Shown: positions 36,112-45,149 of the stretch, one piece after another
Layout of the letters: every line of letters begins with the position of its first letter
Numbering within the stretch: the stretch's first letter is position 1
Assembly (NCBI RefSeq): GCF_034424625.1
Contig: NZ_CP139976.1
Location: forward strand, 3,658,001 to 3,722,000
Length of the DNA stretch: 64,000 bases
Origin: Janthinobacterium lividum
Lineage (GTDB): Bacteria; Pseudomonadota; Gammaproteobacteria; Burkholderiales; Burkholderiaceae_D
Reading direction: 5' to 3'
Position numbers and translations under genes: made by a program
The notes under the pieces: model-generated
What the model saw: the letters and a program-made list of their open reading frames with translations, nothing else
Databases searched by the model: none
What the model was told of the DNA's origin: nothing

Positions 36112-37137
36112 TCAACCAGCCACGAACAGTGCCAGCGCGTGACGCAATAGTTGCGGCGTTTGCCCCGTCCAGCGCTTGAACGAGCGGCGGAAGTTGGTGG
36201 CATCATGAAAGCCAAGGTAGGCGGCCACGGCATCGTTATCGTAGCCATGGGCCTGGAACAGGTAGATGGCCTTGTGCGCGCGCACCTGGTCCAGCTCGGC
36301 CTGGAAATGCGTGCCATGGCGCGCCAGGTGGCGTTTCAGGGTGGCGGGACTGACGCCGAATTCCTGCGCCGTGCGCTCCAGGGTCGGCGCGCAGCGGATA
36401 TTGGCAAGCAGGTAATCGTACAGCGCGCCGAGCAGGCTCGCTGCCGGCACGGGCGCCAGGGCGGCCGCCCGCAAGGCCAGCGCGGCCGCCGTGGCATTGC
36501 CGCGCGGCCAGGGTTTGTCGAGCCAGCTGGAATCGATGAGCATGGCGTCGACCTGGCAATCGAAGCGCAGCGCCTGGCCCAGGTGCACCTCATGCTGCTC
36601 GACGTGGCGGGGCCGCGCGCGGTTGAAGCAGAAGCGCCACGGCAGGGACTGCCCGGCCAGCCAGCGGCACATGGCCGCCAGTGCCGTCATGTGCATTTCC
36701 ACCAAAAAAGGCAGCTGGCTCGGCGCGCCGAATGCATCGACCCAATACAGCACATGCATGTCGCCCGCTTCGCGCAAGCGCGGCTGCAGCAGCGGACACA
36801 GCAAGGTATGAAAACCGCACAGGATGCCCAGCGCCTGGCGCAGATTCTGGGCCTGCAGCAAGGCATGGCTGGCGGCGCCGTAATGGCCGGGCAGCATTTG
36901 CTGGCCCAGCATGAAGCTGGTGTCGGCACTGTCCAGGCCGCGCGCCACGTTGGCCAGCAATTGCAGGTATTGCGCGGCGCTGACCTGGCTTTCCTCGGAC
37001 GGCAGCGCGCCGCCATCGAGCCCCGTGCCCTTGAGCAGCGGGGCCACAGCCAGTTCCCGGCTGCGCGCGTAGTCGAGCACCAGCGCCGGCTGGTGATGGG
37101 CCGCGATGCTGGGGTCGCCTTGCTGGTTCAGTGGCAT
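36112..37137 (-). CDS. AraC-family regulator (OruR/ArgR-like, Arabinose_bd type)
   Basis: Regulator of 341 residues. The N-terminal 200 residues match the Arabinose_bd (PF12625-like) ligand domain of the OruR group, with the LLGQQMLPGHYGAAS-type core, and the C-terminal 100 residues carry two helix-turn-helix motifs (EFGVSPATLKRHLARHG and AAYLGFHDATNFRRSFKRW). Its ATG overlaps the stop of the upstream GGDEF gene (TGATG), so the two are translated together. It lies just upstream of the phc operon on the same strand and could influence it, but the 264-base gap suggests separate control. Confidence 0.85.
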   Translation of the reverse strand: MPLNQQGDPSIAAHHQPALVLDYARSRELAVAPLLKGTGLDGGALPSEESQVSAAQYLQLLANVARGLDSADTSFMLGQQMLPGHYGAASHALLQAQNLRQALGILCGFHTLLCPLLQPRLREAGDMHVLYWVDAFGAPSQLPFLVEMHMTALAAMCRWLAGQSLPWRFCFNRARPRHVEQHEVHLGQALRFDCQVDAMLIDSSWLDKPWPRGNATAAALALRAAALAPVPAASLLGALYDYLLANIRCAPTLERTAQEFGVSPATLKRHLARHGTHFQAELDQVRAHKAIYLFQAHGYDNDAVAAYLGFHDATNFRRSFKRWTGQTPQLLRHALALFVAG

Positions 37138-38039
37138 CAGGCAGGCGCGGCGGAACTGATTCCGGCACCGGAGCGCGGCGTTTCCACGGCCCGGCTCAGC
37201 TCGGCCAAGACCACTTCCGGCACGCCATCGGTCAGCGAGCAGGCATGCCGCAGGCTCAGGCGGATTTCGCGGTTATCGTTGGCGTGGTGGCGCATCTGCC
37301 CCACCATGGCGCACAGGTGGCGCGCCTTCACGGCCGCATCTTCGCGCGACACGCCCGGCATCAGCACGGCAAAGCGGTCGCCCGCATAGCGGCACAGCAA
37401 ATCGTCATTGCGCAAGTTCAGCAGCAGCATGTGGCCCACGGCTTGCAGCACGCGGTCGCCTTCGCGGTGGCCGTATTCGCGGTTAATCAGGTGAAAGCTG
37501 TCGATATCGAGCAAGACCAGCGCGCAATCGAGGCCGGGCCGGCGCTCCTGCTCCAGGCGCATCTGCGTGCGCAGGTAGCTGGCGTCGGCCAGTTGCGTGA
37601 TGCGGTCGAAGGCGCGGTGGTCGCGGAACAGGCGTTCGCGCTTTTGCAGGTGTTCATTTAACCGAAACTGTTCCTGGCGCCAGTAATACATGCCGATCGT
37701 CAGCACCAGCATGCCAAACGGAATCAAGGCTTCCAGCCAGTTATCCCACACGGCGCTCTTATCGACGGCAAAGAATTCATCGAGACAATCGGCCCAGGAC
37801 CCCAGCATGATGGCGCACAGGCCGCCCGCGATCAAACTCGTCACCAGCCCGCGGGGACGGCTACTGAGGGTAAACAAGAACCAGATGCCCGCCATGACGG
37901 CCGTGCCGCCTTCGCAGACGATATCCATCCACTTCCAGATGGCAAACGGTTTAAGGTGCCCCAGTGTGGCATACAGGAACAAGAACAGGGGCAACGCGAG
38001 CGCGGCGGCAATCAGGCTGTTACGGTGCAACGGCAGCAT
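37137..38039 (-). CDS. Membrane GGDEF protein with degenerate active site
   Basis: Protein of 300 residues with five or six membrane segments in the first 120 residues and a GGDEF domain after residue 145. The active-site motif reads AGDRF at 219-223 instead of GG(D/E)EF, so cyclase activity is doubtful, whereas the inhibitory-site motif RNDD (210-213) is kept, which would allow c-di-GMP binding. It may therefore act as a c-di-GMP effector. The start at 38039 removes an odd 19-residue extension. Stop overlaps the AraC gene start. Confidence 0.82.
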   Translation of the reverse strand: MLPLHRNSLIAAALALPLFLFLYATLGHLKPFAIWKWMDIVCEGGTAVMAGIWFLFTLSSRPRGLVTSLIAGGLCAIMLGSWADCLDEFFAVDKSAVWDNWLEALIPFGMLVLTIGMYYWRQEQFRLNEHLQKRERLFRDHRAFDRITQLADASYLRTQMRLEQERRPGLDCALVLLDIDSFHLINREYGHREGDRVLQAVGHMLLLNLRNDDLLCRYAGDRFAVLMPGVSREDAAVKARHLCAMVGQMRHHANDNREIRLSLRHACSLTDGVPEVVLAELSRAVETPRSGAGISSAAPA

Positions 38040-38278
38040 GTGGGAAACCTTTAAAAGTGGTGCTGTCGCCACGATAGCGCCCGCCCATGACGGCACGATG
38101 ACATGCCCTGCGCCCGTGCGGCAGGTGCAAACGGCTCATCATTAGTAGCGCAGCCGATGCAAATCCGGCAAGCCGCATCCCATGCGCCCCGCGCTGGCAG
38201 GTCATTTCAGCTCATGGCAGCGCCATTCCAGCCGGAAAGCGTTCGCATGCCGTTGTTTTCAGGGTGGCAAGCCCTTGC
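38040..38278. other. Gene-free stretch upstream of the phytase operon
   Basis: Together with the promoter region up to 38345 this is about 306 bases between divergent genes. Apart from the Pho box/-10 pair at 38279-38312 I see no gene, strong hairpin or repeat. Confidence 0.6.
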
Positions 38279-38312
38279 CTGTCACGCAACCGTCATATTT
38301 GCTGCCTAGAAT
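38279..38312 (+). promoter_or_regulatory. Pho box and -10 of the phytase operon
   Basis: CTGTCAC (38279-38285), a four-base spacer and CCGTCAT (38290-38296) form the two 7-base direct repeats of a PhoB site at the correct 11-base period. TAGAAT follows at 38307-38312, ten bases downstream, the usual distance for a PhoB-activated promoter where the Pho box replaces the -35. Phosphate-starvation control fits the phytase gene in the operon. Confidence 0.72.
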
Positions 38313-38345
38313 CCGCCCGGTTCCTTCCCCCTAACCGAGCTCTTC

Positions 38346-40883
38346 ATGAAAACCATGCACACATCGTTCCCCTCCCCGCTGCGCCTGACGGCCCTGGCCC
38401 TCGGCATCATGGCCGTCTTCAGCGGCCAAAGCCATGCGCAAGCGCAAGATGCGGACGGCCAGCCGGCCGCCACCGTGGTCGTCAGCGGCCAGCGCGCCAG
38501 CCTGCGCAACGCCATCGCCGCGCAAGAGAAAGCCGACAACATCATCAGCGTCATCAGCAGCGACGATATCGGCGGCTTGCCCGACAAAAACGCGGCCGAG
38601 GCGCTGGCCCGCGTGCCGGGCGTGTCCGTGCAGCGCGACCAGGGCGAAGGCCGCTACATCACGGTGCGCGGCCTGGGTCCTGACTTGAACGCCGTCACCA
38701 TCAACGGCGCGCTGGTGCCGTCGCCGGAAGCGGGCCGCCGCGCCGTGGCGCTGGACATCCTGCCAGCCGGCCTGATCCGCACCTTGGAAGTATCGAAGAC
38801 CTTGCTGCCGGAAATGGACGCCAACTCGCTGGGCGCCACCGTCGAGGTGAAATCGCTGTCCGCCTTCGACTTGCCGGGCAAGCTGCTGTCGGCCAACGTG
38901 GGCGCCAGCTACGATGAAAAGACGGGCAAGACCAGCCCCAGCGGCGGCGCCCTGTGGGCCCAGCGCTTCCTCGACGGCAAGCTGGGCGTAGCCGCCGGCC
39001 TGAGCGCGGAAAAGCGCTCGTTCGGCTCGGACGACGTGGAAACGGGCGGCGCCTGGAGCAAGGGTAAGTTGTCGGGCCTGGAATTGCGCGACTACCTGCC
39101 CGTGCGCAAGCGCGGCGCGCTGGCCGTCAACCTCGATTACCGTCCCGAAGCGGGCAACAGCTGGTTCCTGCGCTCCTTCGTCAGCGAGTTTTCCGACGAT
39201 GAGGTGCGCGACCGCCTGACCATCAGCAATATCGCGGGCGGCAGCCTGGCCGAAGGCCAGACGGCCAGCGCGCGCGCCGAGCGCCGCATCCGCCAGCGCA
39301 AGTACACGCAGCAAGTGCGCTCCTTAGTCCTGGGCACGCAGCAAAAATCGGGCGACTGGACGCTGGACGTGAAAGGCGGCCTGAGCCGCGCCACGGAAGA
39401 CACGCCGGAGTCGCTGAACGATGGCCGTTTCCGCGGCACCAGCAATTTCGCCGGCATCAGCTTCACGGACACGCAGGAACCGAAATTGAGCGGCCCCGCC
39501 TCGCTGTACGACCCGGCCAGCTACGCGCTCAACGCCATCACCCTGCAAAAGCGCTACTCGAAGGACAATGAGCACCACGCGCGCATCGACCTGGCGCGCA
39601 AGTTCGACACCGCCACCCTGAAGTTCGGCGCGAAAGTCAGCCGCCGCGAAAAATCCAATGACACGGATCAATGGGCGTACAACAGCAGCAAGGCTTCCAG
39701 CGGCAATTACTGGGGCGCAGGCTCGACTTCGATGAGCAACTTCGTGCAAGGCCATAATCTCGACTACGACCTGGGCAACATCGGCGTGGCGCTGGACCCA
39801 GCCCTGATACGCGCCCGCGTGGCGGGGCTGGACCGCGCCAAGGCGCGCCTGGCCACGGAATCCATCATCAACGACTATCGCATGCATGAAGACATCAACG
39901 CCATGTATGTGCAGAACAGCTATGACTTCGACGCCTGGCACATCCTCGGCGGCGTGCGCGCCGAGCGCACCAGTTTCGAGGCGGCCGGCTCGCAAGTGGA
40001 CAGCGCCGGCGTCGCCACGGCCTTGACGCGCGAACGCTCGTACACCAACTGGCTGCCAAACCTGCAAACCCGTTATGACCTGGATCAAAAGACCAGCGTG
40101 CGGGCCGCCTGGACGCAAGCCGTCGTGCGCGCCAACTTCAGCCAGCTGGCGCCCGGCATCAGCCTGGCCAGCAACACGGAAGCCGTGATCGGCAACCCGG
40201 ACTTGAAACCCTTGAAGGCAAACAACCTGGACCTCGGTATCGAGCGCGTGCTGGGCAACGACGGCGTGATGTCGGCCTACGGCTTCTACAAGGACATCAA
40301 GAATTTTACGTACACGACGAATCTGGCCGGCACGGGCCAGTGGGCAGGCTACACGACGGCCACCTCGTATGCGAACGGCGACGCGGCCAAGGTGAAAGGC
40401 ATCGAACTGGCCTACATGCAGCCGCTGCGCATGCTGCCGGCGCCATTCAATAAATTCCTCGTCGGCGTCAACGGCACCCTGAGCACCTCGAGCGCGCAAA
40501 TCGGCCGCTTCGACAAGGCCAGCAACAAGCAGCTGAACCGCGACATCCGCCTGCCGGGCCAGTCGAACCAGGTGATGAACTTGATGCTGGGCTATGAAAC
40601 GGGCCCGGTCAGCGCCCGCCTGGCCCTCAACTACAAGTCGCCGTATCTGCTGGAAATGGGCGGCGACATCCTCGACCAAAGCCAGGACCATATCGTCGCC
40701 AGCCAGAAGCAGCTCGATTTCTCGCTGTCGTACCAGATCAATAAACAGTTCCAGCTGATGTTTGAGGCGGCCAACCTGAACAACGAGAAATACTATGTCT
40801 ACCAGGGCACGAAGCAATACAACGTGCAGAACGAACAATATGGCCGCACCTTTAAAGTGAGCCTGAAAGCCAGCGCCTTCTGA
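38346..40883 (+). CDS. TonB-dependent receptor partnered with phytase
   Basis: Outer-membrane receptor of 845 residues of the Caulobacter-type TonB group (TIGR01782-like): signal peptide (cleavage near GQSHA|QA), TonB-box region (TVVVSGQRASL), plug with DIGGLPDKNAAEALARVPGV and RYITVRGLGPDLN, then a large barrel ending in KVSLKASAF. The stop overlaps the phytase start (TGATGATG), so the two proteins are made together. Receptors beside phytase genes are a recurring pair in proteobacteria. The substrate is inferred to be phytate, a lower inositol phosphate or a metal-phytate complex. Confidence 0.87.
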   Translation: MKTMHTSFPSPLRLTALALGIMAVFSGQSHAQAQDADGQPAATVVVSGQRASLRNAIAAQEKADNIISVISSDDIGGLPDKNAAEALARVPGVSVQRDQGEGRYITVRGLGPDLNAVTINGALVPSPEAGRRAVALDILPAGLIRTLEVSKTLLPEMDANSLGATVEVKSLSAFDLPGKLLSANVGASYDEKTGKTSPSGGALWAQRFLDGKLGVAAGLSAEKRSFGSDDVETGGAWSKGKLSGLELRDYLPVRKRGALAVNLDYRPEAGNSWFLRSFVSEFSDDEVRDRLTISNIAGGSLAEGQTASARAERRIRQRKYTQQVRSLVLGTQQKSGDWTLDVKGGLSRATEDTPESLNDGRFRGTSNFAGISFTDTQEPKLSGPASLYDPASYALNAITLQKRYSKDNEHHARIDLARKFDTATLKFGAKVSRREKSNDTDQWAYNSSKASSGNYWGAGSTSMSNFVQGHNLDYDLGNIGVALDPALIRARVAGLDRAKARLATESIINDYRMHEDINAMYVQNSYDFDAWHILGGVRAERTSFEAAGSQVDSAGVATALTRERSYTNWLPNLQTRYDLDQKTSVRAAWTQAVVRANFSQLAPGISLASNTEAVIGNPDLKPLKANNLDLGIERVLGNDGVMSAYGFYKDIKNFTYTTNLAGTGQWAGYTTATSYANGDAAKVKGIELAYMQPLRMLPAPFNKFLVGVNGTLSTSSAQIGRFDKASNKQLNRDIRLPGQSNQVMNLMLGYETGPVSARLALNYKSPYLLEMGGDILDQSQDHIVASQKQLDFSLSYQINKQFQLMFEAANLNNEKYYVYQGTKQYNVQNEQYGRTFKVSLKASAF

Positions 40884-42760
40884 TGATGATCTCCAATAAC
40901 ATGAAAAAAACCGTACTCTGCAGCGCCTTGCTGGCTGCCTTCTGCCTCGCGGGCACGGCGCAAGCCGCGCCTGCCCAAGCCGTTCCCTCCTTCACGCAGG
41001 AAGCGGAAGAACTGGCGCGCCTGCCCGGCGGCGGCTGGCTGCTGCTCGACAAGCACGGCTTGCGCCTGTTCAACGCAGCCGGCCAGGAGCAGGACCGCAT
41101 CGCCGTGCGCGCCAAGCAGCTCGACACGCGCAGCGATGGCGGCAAGGTGCTGGCCGTCTTCCTGGAAGCGGACACGCAGCGCCCCCTGCCCGTCTCCGTC
41201 GACGTGCAGGCCGGCAAGCTGAACCGCCTGGCGCCATTTCCCGTGCCCACATTTTCCGTGGAAGCATCGTGCCTGTACCGCGACGCCCAGCAGCTAGCCC
41301 ATCTGTTCTTGATCGGCAAGGATGGGCAAGCGGAACAGTGGGTGATGCAGGGAGAACAGCGTCAGCTAGTACGCAAGCTGGCCTTGCCGCCCCATGCGAA
41401 ACATTGCCGGGTCGACGATGGCGCCCAGCGCCTGCTGGTGAGCGAAGCCAACATGGGCGTCTGGGCGTATGACGCCGAGTCCGAAGGCATGGGCAAGCGC
41501 GAAGTGGTCGCCCTGCGCAAGCCGTACGGCCAGCTGGACGGCGGCGCCGGGGCGCTGGCCGTGCTGCCGGGCGGCGTGGCAGTACTCGACGGCAAGGCGG
41601 AAAAGCTGCACCTGTTCGCCCATCAGGGGAGTCAATGGACGGCCATGCCGCCGCAAGCCGTGGCCTTGAACGTGCGCAAGGGCGACAGCCAGCTGGCACT
41701 CAATGGAAATTCGTTGATGTTACGCGGCAAGAATGGTTGGCAGGCGCGGCCCTTGAAATGGGCTGGCCAGGCGGAAACACAGCCTGCCGTGGCCATCATC
41801 GCCCCGCAAGCGCAGACGGAACCGATGGCGCGCCAGGGCGACGCGGCCGACGATCCGGCCATCTGGCTGTCCAGCAACCCCGCCGACGCGCGCATCCTCG
41901 GCACCAACAAGAAACAGGGTTTATTGGTCTACGACCTGCAAGGCAAGCAGACCCAGCTGCTGGAAGTGGGTCGCCTGAACAACGTCGACGTGCGGCAGAA
42001 CATCAGTCTTGGCGGCAGCAAGGTCGACCTGGCCGTGGCCACCCAGCGCGACGACAACAGCATGATGCTGTTCACCATCAATGCCGAAGGTGTCGTGGCG
42101 GAAGCGGGCCGTTTTCCTACCGGCCTGAAAAGCATCTACGGCATGTGTTTGTACCAGCCGGCCAGCGGCGGCGTGCAAGCGTTCATCAACGACAAGGACG
42201 GCACTTTCCAGCAATACAGCATCGGCTTGAATGGCAACAAGTTCAGCGCCACCCTCTTGCGCAGCTTCAAGGTCGCCACCCAACCGGAAGGCTGCGTGGC
42301 CGACGATGCCAACGCCCGCTTGTTCCTGGGCGAGGAAACGCGCGGCATCTGGACCACCTCGGCCGACGCCGCCAAGCCGGACGCCCTGGCCATGGTCTTG
42401 CCGGTGGGCGTGCACCTGACGGCCGACGTGGAAGGCATGGCCATCTACCGCCAGCCTGGCGCCAAGGCCAATACGGGCTACCTGATCGTCTCCAGCCAAG
42501 GCGACAGCAGCTACGTGGTGCTCGACGCGCAAGCGCCCTACAAGGTGCGCGGTCGCTTCAAAGTCGGCTTCAACCTGCCCGCCGGCATCGACGGCACCTC
42601 CGAAACGGACGGCCTCGACGTCACCTCCGCCAACCTGGGCGGCGCGTACGCGCAAGGCATGCTGGTGATCCAGGACGGCTACAAGCGCTTGCCGGACGGA
42701 CCGCAGAACTTCAAGTATGTGGCGTGGGGGGATGTGGCGAAGGCCTTGAAGCTGGAATAA
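40883..42760 (+). CDS. Two-domain beta-propeller phytase
   Basis: Exported enzyme of 625 residues that hydrolyses phytate stepwise using Ca2+. Signal peptide cleavage is near AQA|AP. The C-terminal half (about 315-625) is a classical beta-propeller phytase with the calcium/active-site motif DDPAIW at 323-328, NNVDVR, the basic/acidic site around VATQRDDNSMM, and DVEGMAIYR. The N-terminal half (30-300) looks like a second, degenerate propeller, giving a dual-domain phytase as described in some environmental bacteria, including Janthinobacterium. Coupled to the TonB receptor and under the Pho box. A stem-loop follows 28 bases after the stop. Confidence 0.88.
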   Translation: MMISNNMKKTVLCSALLAAFCLAGTAQAAPAQAVPSFTQEAEELARLPGGGWLLLDKHGLRLFNAAGQEQDRIAVRAKQLDTRSDGGKVLAVFLEADTQRPLPVSVDVQAGKLNRLAPFPVPTFSVEASCLYRDAQQLAHLFLIGKDGQAEQWVMQGEQRQLVRKLALPPHAKHCRVDDGAQRLLVSEANMGVWAYDAESEGMGKREVVALRKPYGQLDGGAGALAVLPGGVAVLDGKAEKLHLFAHQGSQWTAMPPQAVALNVRKGDSQLALNGNSLMLRGKNGWQARPLKWAGQAETQPAVAIIAPQAQTEPMARQGDAADDPAIWLSSNPADARILGTNKKQGLLVYDLQGKQTQLLEVGRLNNVDVRQNISLGGSKVDLAVATQRDDNSMMLFTINAEGVVAEAGRFPTGLKSIYGMCLYQPASGGVQAFINDKDGTFQQYSIGLNGNKFSATLLRSFKVATQPEGCVADDANARLFLGEETRGIWTTSADAAKPDALAMVLPVGVHLTADVEGMAIYRQPGAKANTGYLIVSSQGDSSYVVLDAQAPYKVRGRFKVGFNLPAGIDGTSETDGLDVTSANLGGAYAQGMLVIQDGYKRLPDGPQNFKYVAWGDVAKALKLE

Positions 42761-42787
42761 TCAGGCGGGGCCGGCCCGGCCGGGGGA

Positions 42788-42808
42788 ATGCGCCCTACTG
42801 GGGCGCAT
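42788..42808. terminator. Stem-loop between convergent genes
   Basis: ATGCGCCC (42788-42795) pairs with GGGCGCAT (42801-42808) across a five-base loop between the phytase gene and the minus-strand gene at 42837. No T-run; a bidirectional or Rho-assisted end of transcription is possible. Confidence 0.45.
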
Positions 42809-42836
42809 CCTGATTCCGAGGAGCCCAGCCCCGATA

Positions 42837-43250
42837 CTATCTGCGCGGCATATCGATATGAAATGGCAGGCGCTTGCCGCACAAGTCCACCATGCCAGAC
42901 ACGGCTAGTCGATCCGCCGACAATTCAATGATGTTGACGGCCGACACGTCACCATATTCCATCATATAGATACCCGATTCCTCCGCCTCGGGATGCATAT
43001 CCAGCATCCCGATCGCCAGCGCTCCTCCCTGCCCTTCCGGTATGCGCAAGCCATGCAGGAAAAAAGCCGGCGGATACAACGCCCACGACCATTCCGCATC
43101 CTCCGGCTCGGTCAAGCGCATAAACACCTCATCGTCGCCATCGATATCGATATTCAGCTCCAGCATGCCGCTACCATGAGCTTCCAGACTAATGTTTGAT
43201 TTCGCTACATTCACTTCAAAATTGGTGTTGCCGATACTAAAAACAATCAT
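42837..43250 (-). CDS. Hypothetical protein, 137 aa
   Basis: Acidic, beta-rich soluble protein (GNTNFEVNVAKSNISLEAHG, then DIDGDDEVFMRLTEPED) without a signal peptide. CAGGAG stands about nine bases before the start. The gene and its 200-base upstream region are visibly more AT-rich than the phytase operon, indicating acquired DNA. The fold character resembles small immunity-type or single-domain proteins often carried on mobile cassettes, but I cannot name a family. Repeat copy R0, split by the IS30 element, lies 190 bases upstream. Confidence 0.62.
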   Translation of the reverse strand: MIVFSIGNTNFEVNVAKSNISLEAHGSGMLELNIDIDGDDEVFMRLTEPEDAEWSWALYPPAFFLHGLRIPEGQGGALAIGMLDMHPEAEESGIYMMEYGDVSAVNIIELSADRLAVSGMVDLCGKRLPFHIDMPRR

Positions 43251-43460
43251 TCAATACTACTCCTGAGTTACAAGTAAATAGACGGCACGATAAACAGCAA
43301 GGAATGCAGGATTGCCGTGTCTTCACCATATTAATTTAATTATTATCAATGCGCACAGCAATGACATTAAACTTTACCATCTTTAATAATGTCAATGAAT
43401 GCAAGAAAGGTCCGTTTATCCGCAAAACAGATAAAACTTGTAATGTCCGCTTGCGCCTGC

Positions 43461-43484
43461 GGATTCAATCGGTCAACGCAACAC
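43461..43484. repeat. IS30 left terminal inverted repeat
   Basis: 24 bp beginning GGATTCAATCGGT; matches the right end at 21 of 24 positions. Confidence 0.85.
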
Positions 43485-44625
43485 ATTGTTCAAATCGTTG
43501 AGCCGGTGTTTGGTAGTGTAGCGTCTTCCTGGGGCGCTCGTTGAGTCGTCTGGCTACCGCATCGAGTTGCTCTTGCGAATAGGTGGAAATATCCAGCCCC
43601 TTGGGGAAATACTGGCGCAACAGGCCGTTGGTATTTTCATTTGAACCGCGCTGCCATGGATTCTGTGGATCGCAGAAATAGACCTGGATGTCGGTGGCCA
43701 ACGTAAAGCGTTTATGCCCGGCCAGTTCGCTGCCACGATCCCACGTCAGTGACTTATACAGTTCCTGGGGCAGCCTGCGGGCATTGTCGATCAATGCGTT
43801 GACCACCGTTTCGGTATTTTTGGCGGCGACTTTTATCAGCATGACATAGCGCGTCTGGCGCTCGACCAAGGTCACGATCTGGCTGTTGTGGCTGCCGCAT
43901 AGCAGGTCCCCCTCCCAATGCCCGGGCACCGCTCGATCCGCCGCCGTCGCTGGACGCTCGCTGATCGACACGGCATCGACAATTCTGCCGTGGTTGTCCG
44001 TCTTTTGGGTGTGATGACGAGAGCGGCGCATGGCGCGCGTACGGCGCAAGTGCTCCAGCAGCTCCTTCTTTAAGGCGCCTCGGGCCTGGATATAGAGGCT
44101 GCGGTAAATGGTTTCGTGCGACACGTGATACTCCTCGTGGCGCGTGAACAGCTGCTTGAGCCAGCCAGCAATCTGTTCCGGCGACCACTGCAATTGGAGC
44201 TTGCTGGCAACCATGTTGGCCAGCATGCGGCTCTCCGTCAGCTTACAAGGTTTGGGGCGGCGCGCCTGATCCCACGCATACTGATCGGCCTGAGTTGCGC
44301 GATATGCTTCGCGGCCACCGTTGCGCCTGAGTTCCCTGCTGATGGTCGATGGTGCGCGTCCAAGGCGCCTGGCAAGTGCGCGGATGGATATGCCGGTAAC
44401 GATGGCGCGCGATACCTCCTCGCGCTCGGCCAGCGTCAGCGCCAGTCGGGAACGGCATCGCGGCGCTGGCCGTATGCCACCAGACTCAGCCAGAATCCGC
44501 TGTATCGACGAGTGATTCCGATCAAATAGCTGGGCTATCATCTGCAGGGAGTCGCCTTGCTTCCAGCGTTCCCACATCAAGGCCTTCTGGGTCTCAGTGT
44601 AATAAATTCGTGGTTTCTGTTTCAT
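43465..44625 (-). CDS. IS30-family transposase
   Basis: Transposase of 386 residues. An N-terminal helix-turn-helix region (DSLQMIAQLFDRNHSSIQRI and RALARRLGRAPSTISREL) binds the ends. The DDE catalytic core has Asp240 (HWEGDLLCG), Asp296 (TWDRGSE) and Glu330 in the family signature NENTNGLLRQYFPKG. Start placed at the ATG ending at 44625 because AGGAG lies eight bases upstream; an in-frame GTG nine bases earlier overlaps the ribosome site. Full-length and uninterrupted. Confidence 0.94.
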   Translation of the reverse strand: MKQKPRIYYTETQKALMWERWKQGDSLQMIAQLFDRNHSSIQRILAESGGIRPAPRCRSRLALTLAEREEVSRAIVTGISIRALARRLGRAPSTISRELRRNGGREAYRATQADQYAWDQARRPKPCKLTESRMLANMVASKLQLQWSPEQIAGWLKQLFTRHEEYHVSHETIYRSLYIQARGALKKELLEHLRRTRAMRRSRHHTQKTDNHGRIVDAVSISERPATAADRAVPGHWEGDLLCGSHNSQIVTLVERQTRYVMLIKVAAKNTETVVNALIDNARRLPQELYKSLTWDRGSELAGHKRFTLATDIQVYFCDPQNPWQRGSNENTNGLLRQYFPKGLDISTYSQEQLDAVARRLNERPRKTLHYQTPAQRFEQCVALTD

Positions 44626-44661
44626 CTTCAACACTCCTATAACCTAGATGTTTAGGTTAGA

Positions 44662-44685
44662 GTGTTGCGACCACCGATTGAATCC
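44662..44685. repeat. IS30 right terminal inverted repeat
   Basis: 24 bp, complement begins GGATTCAATCGGT; precedes the transposase promoter. Confidence 0.85.
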
Positions 44686-44722
44686 GCACCCCATAGCGGT
44701 CATCGGCAAAGTGTTTTGATAT

Positions 44723-45118
44723 TCAAACTCCGGCCACTAAGGGCGCGGCGAGAGAGCGGGGACCTTCCCACGGACATACCTGTTCTAGCCAAAAACCAGA
44801 TGGCCCCTTTGGGAGGGTATAGCCGAGCAATACCGGATTTACTTCATAACCCATCTTGGAGAACGATCTCGCAATTTGTAGCCGTCGCTGCCGGAGGATC
44901 GGACCGTATTTTGGACGCTGCATTGCTATTTCACGACGCTCGAAATAGCGAATCAGATGCAGATGCTCCCTACCGGCAATTGACCGCATAAGCCTCCATC
45001 GCTGAAGCAAGGAAATCGAATATGTTTGGCGCTTCAACAAGCGATACGATGAATCGAAGTCCGGATACTTCCGATACTTCAGTGTCCATCTGTGGTTATG
45101 CTTCCGTCGTTTTTCCAT
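44723..45118 (-). CDS. Possible small basic protein, 131 aa
   Basis: Open frame coding a strongly basic, Arg/Tyr-rich protein (MEKRRKHNHRWTLKYRKY at the start), lacking signal peptide or membrane segments. AT-richer than the genome. No convincing ribosome site, so it is the weakest gene call of the cassette region. It is placed between repeat R1 (31 bases upstream of its start) and the right half of R0 (18 bases beyond its stop), the same arrangement as its neighbours, which favours it being real. Family not recognised. Confidence 0.4.
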   Translation of the reverse strand: MEKRRKHNHRWTLKYRKYPDFDSSYRLLKRQTYSISLLQRWRLMRSIAGREHLHLIRYFERREIAMQRPKYGPILRQRRLQIARSFSKMGYEVNPVLLGYTLPKGPSGFWLEQVCPWEGPRSLAAPLVAGV

Positions 45119-45149
45119 GGCATCTTACAAATTAGAATTCAATTTGAGC

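Larger units (their letters stand above)
43461..44685 (-). mobile_element. IS30-family insertion sequence, 1225 bp
   Basis: Bounded by 24-bp inverted repeats (43461-43484 and 44662-44685) that agree at 21 positions: GGATTCAATCGGT, three variable bases, then CGCAACAC. A two-base duplication GC flanks both ends, within the 2-3 bp range of the family. It carries one intact transposase gene on the minus strand whose stop codon lies inside the left terminal repeat. The element appears complete and potentially active. Confidence 0.88.
43443..44703. repeat. Palindromic repeat copy R0, split by the IS30 element
   Basis: Left half ATGTCCGCT begins at 43443, right half AGCGGTCAT ends at 44703. Removing the IS and one copy of the GC duplication restores a hairpin with nine-base arms and one mismatch. 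This is a member of the repeat family R1-R6. Confidence 0.6.
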
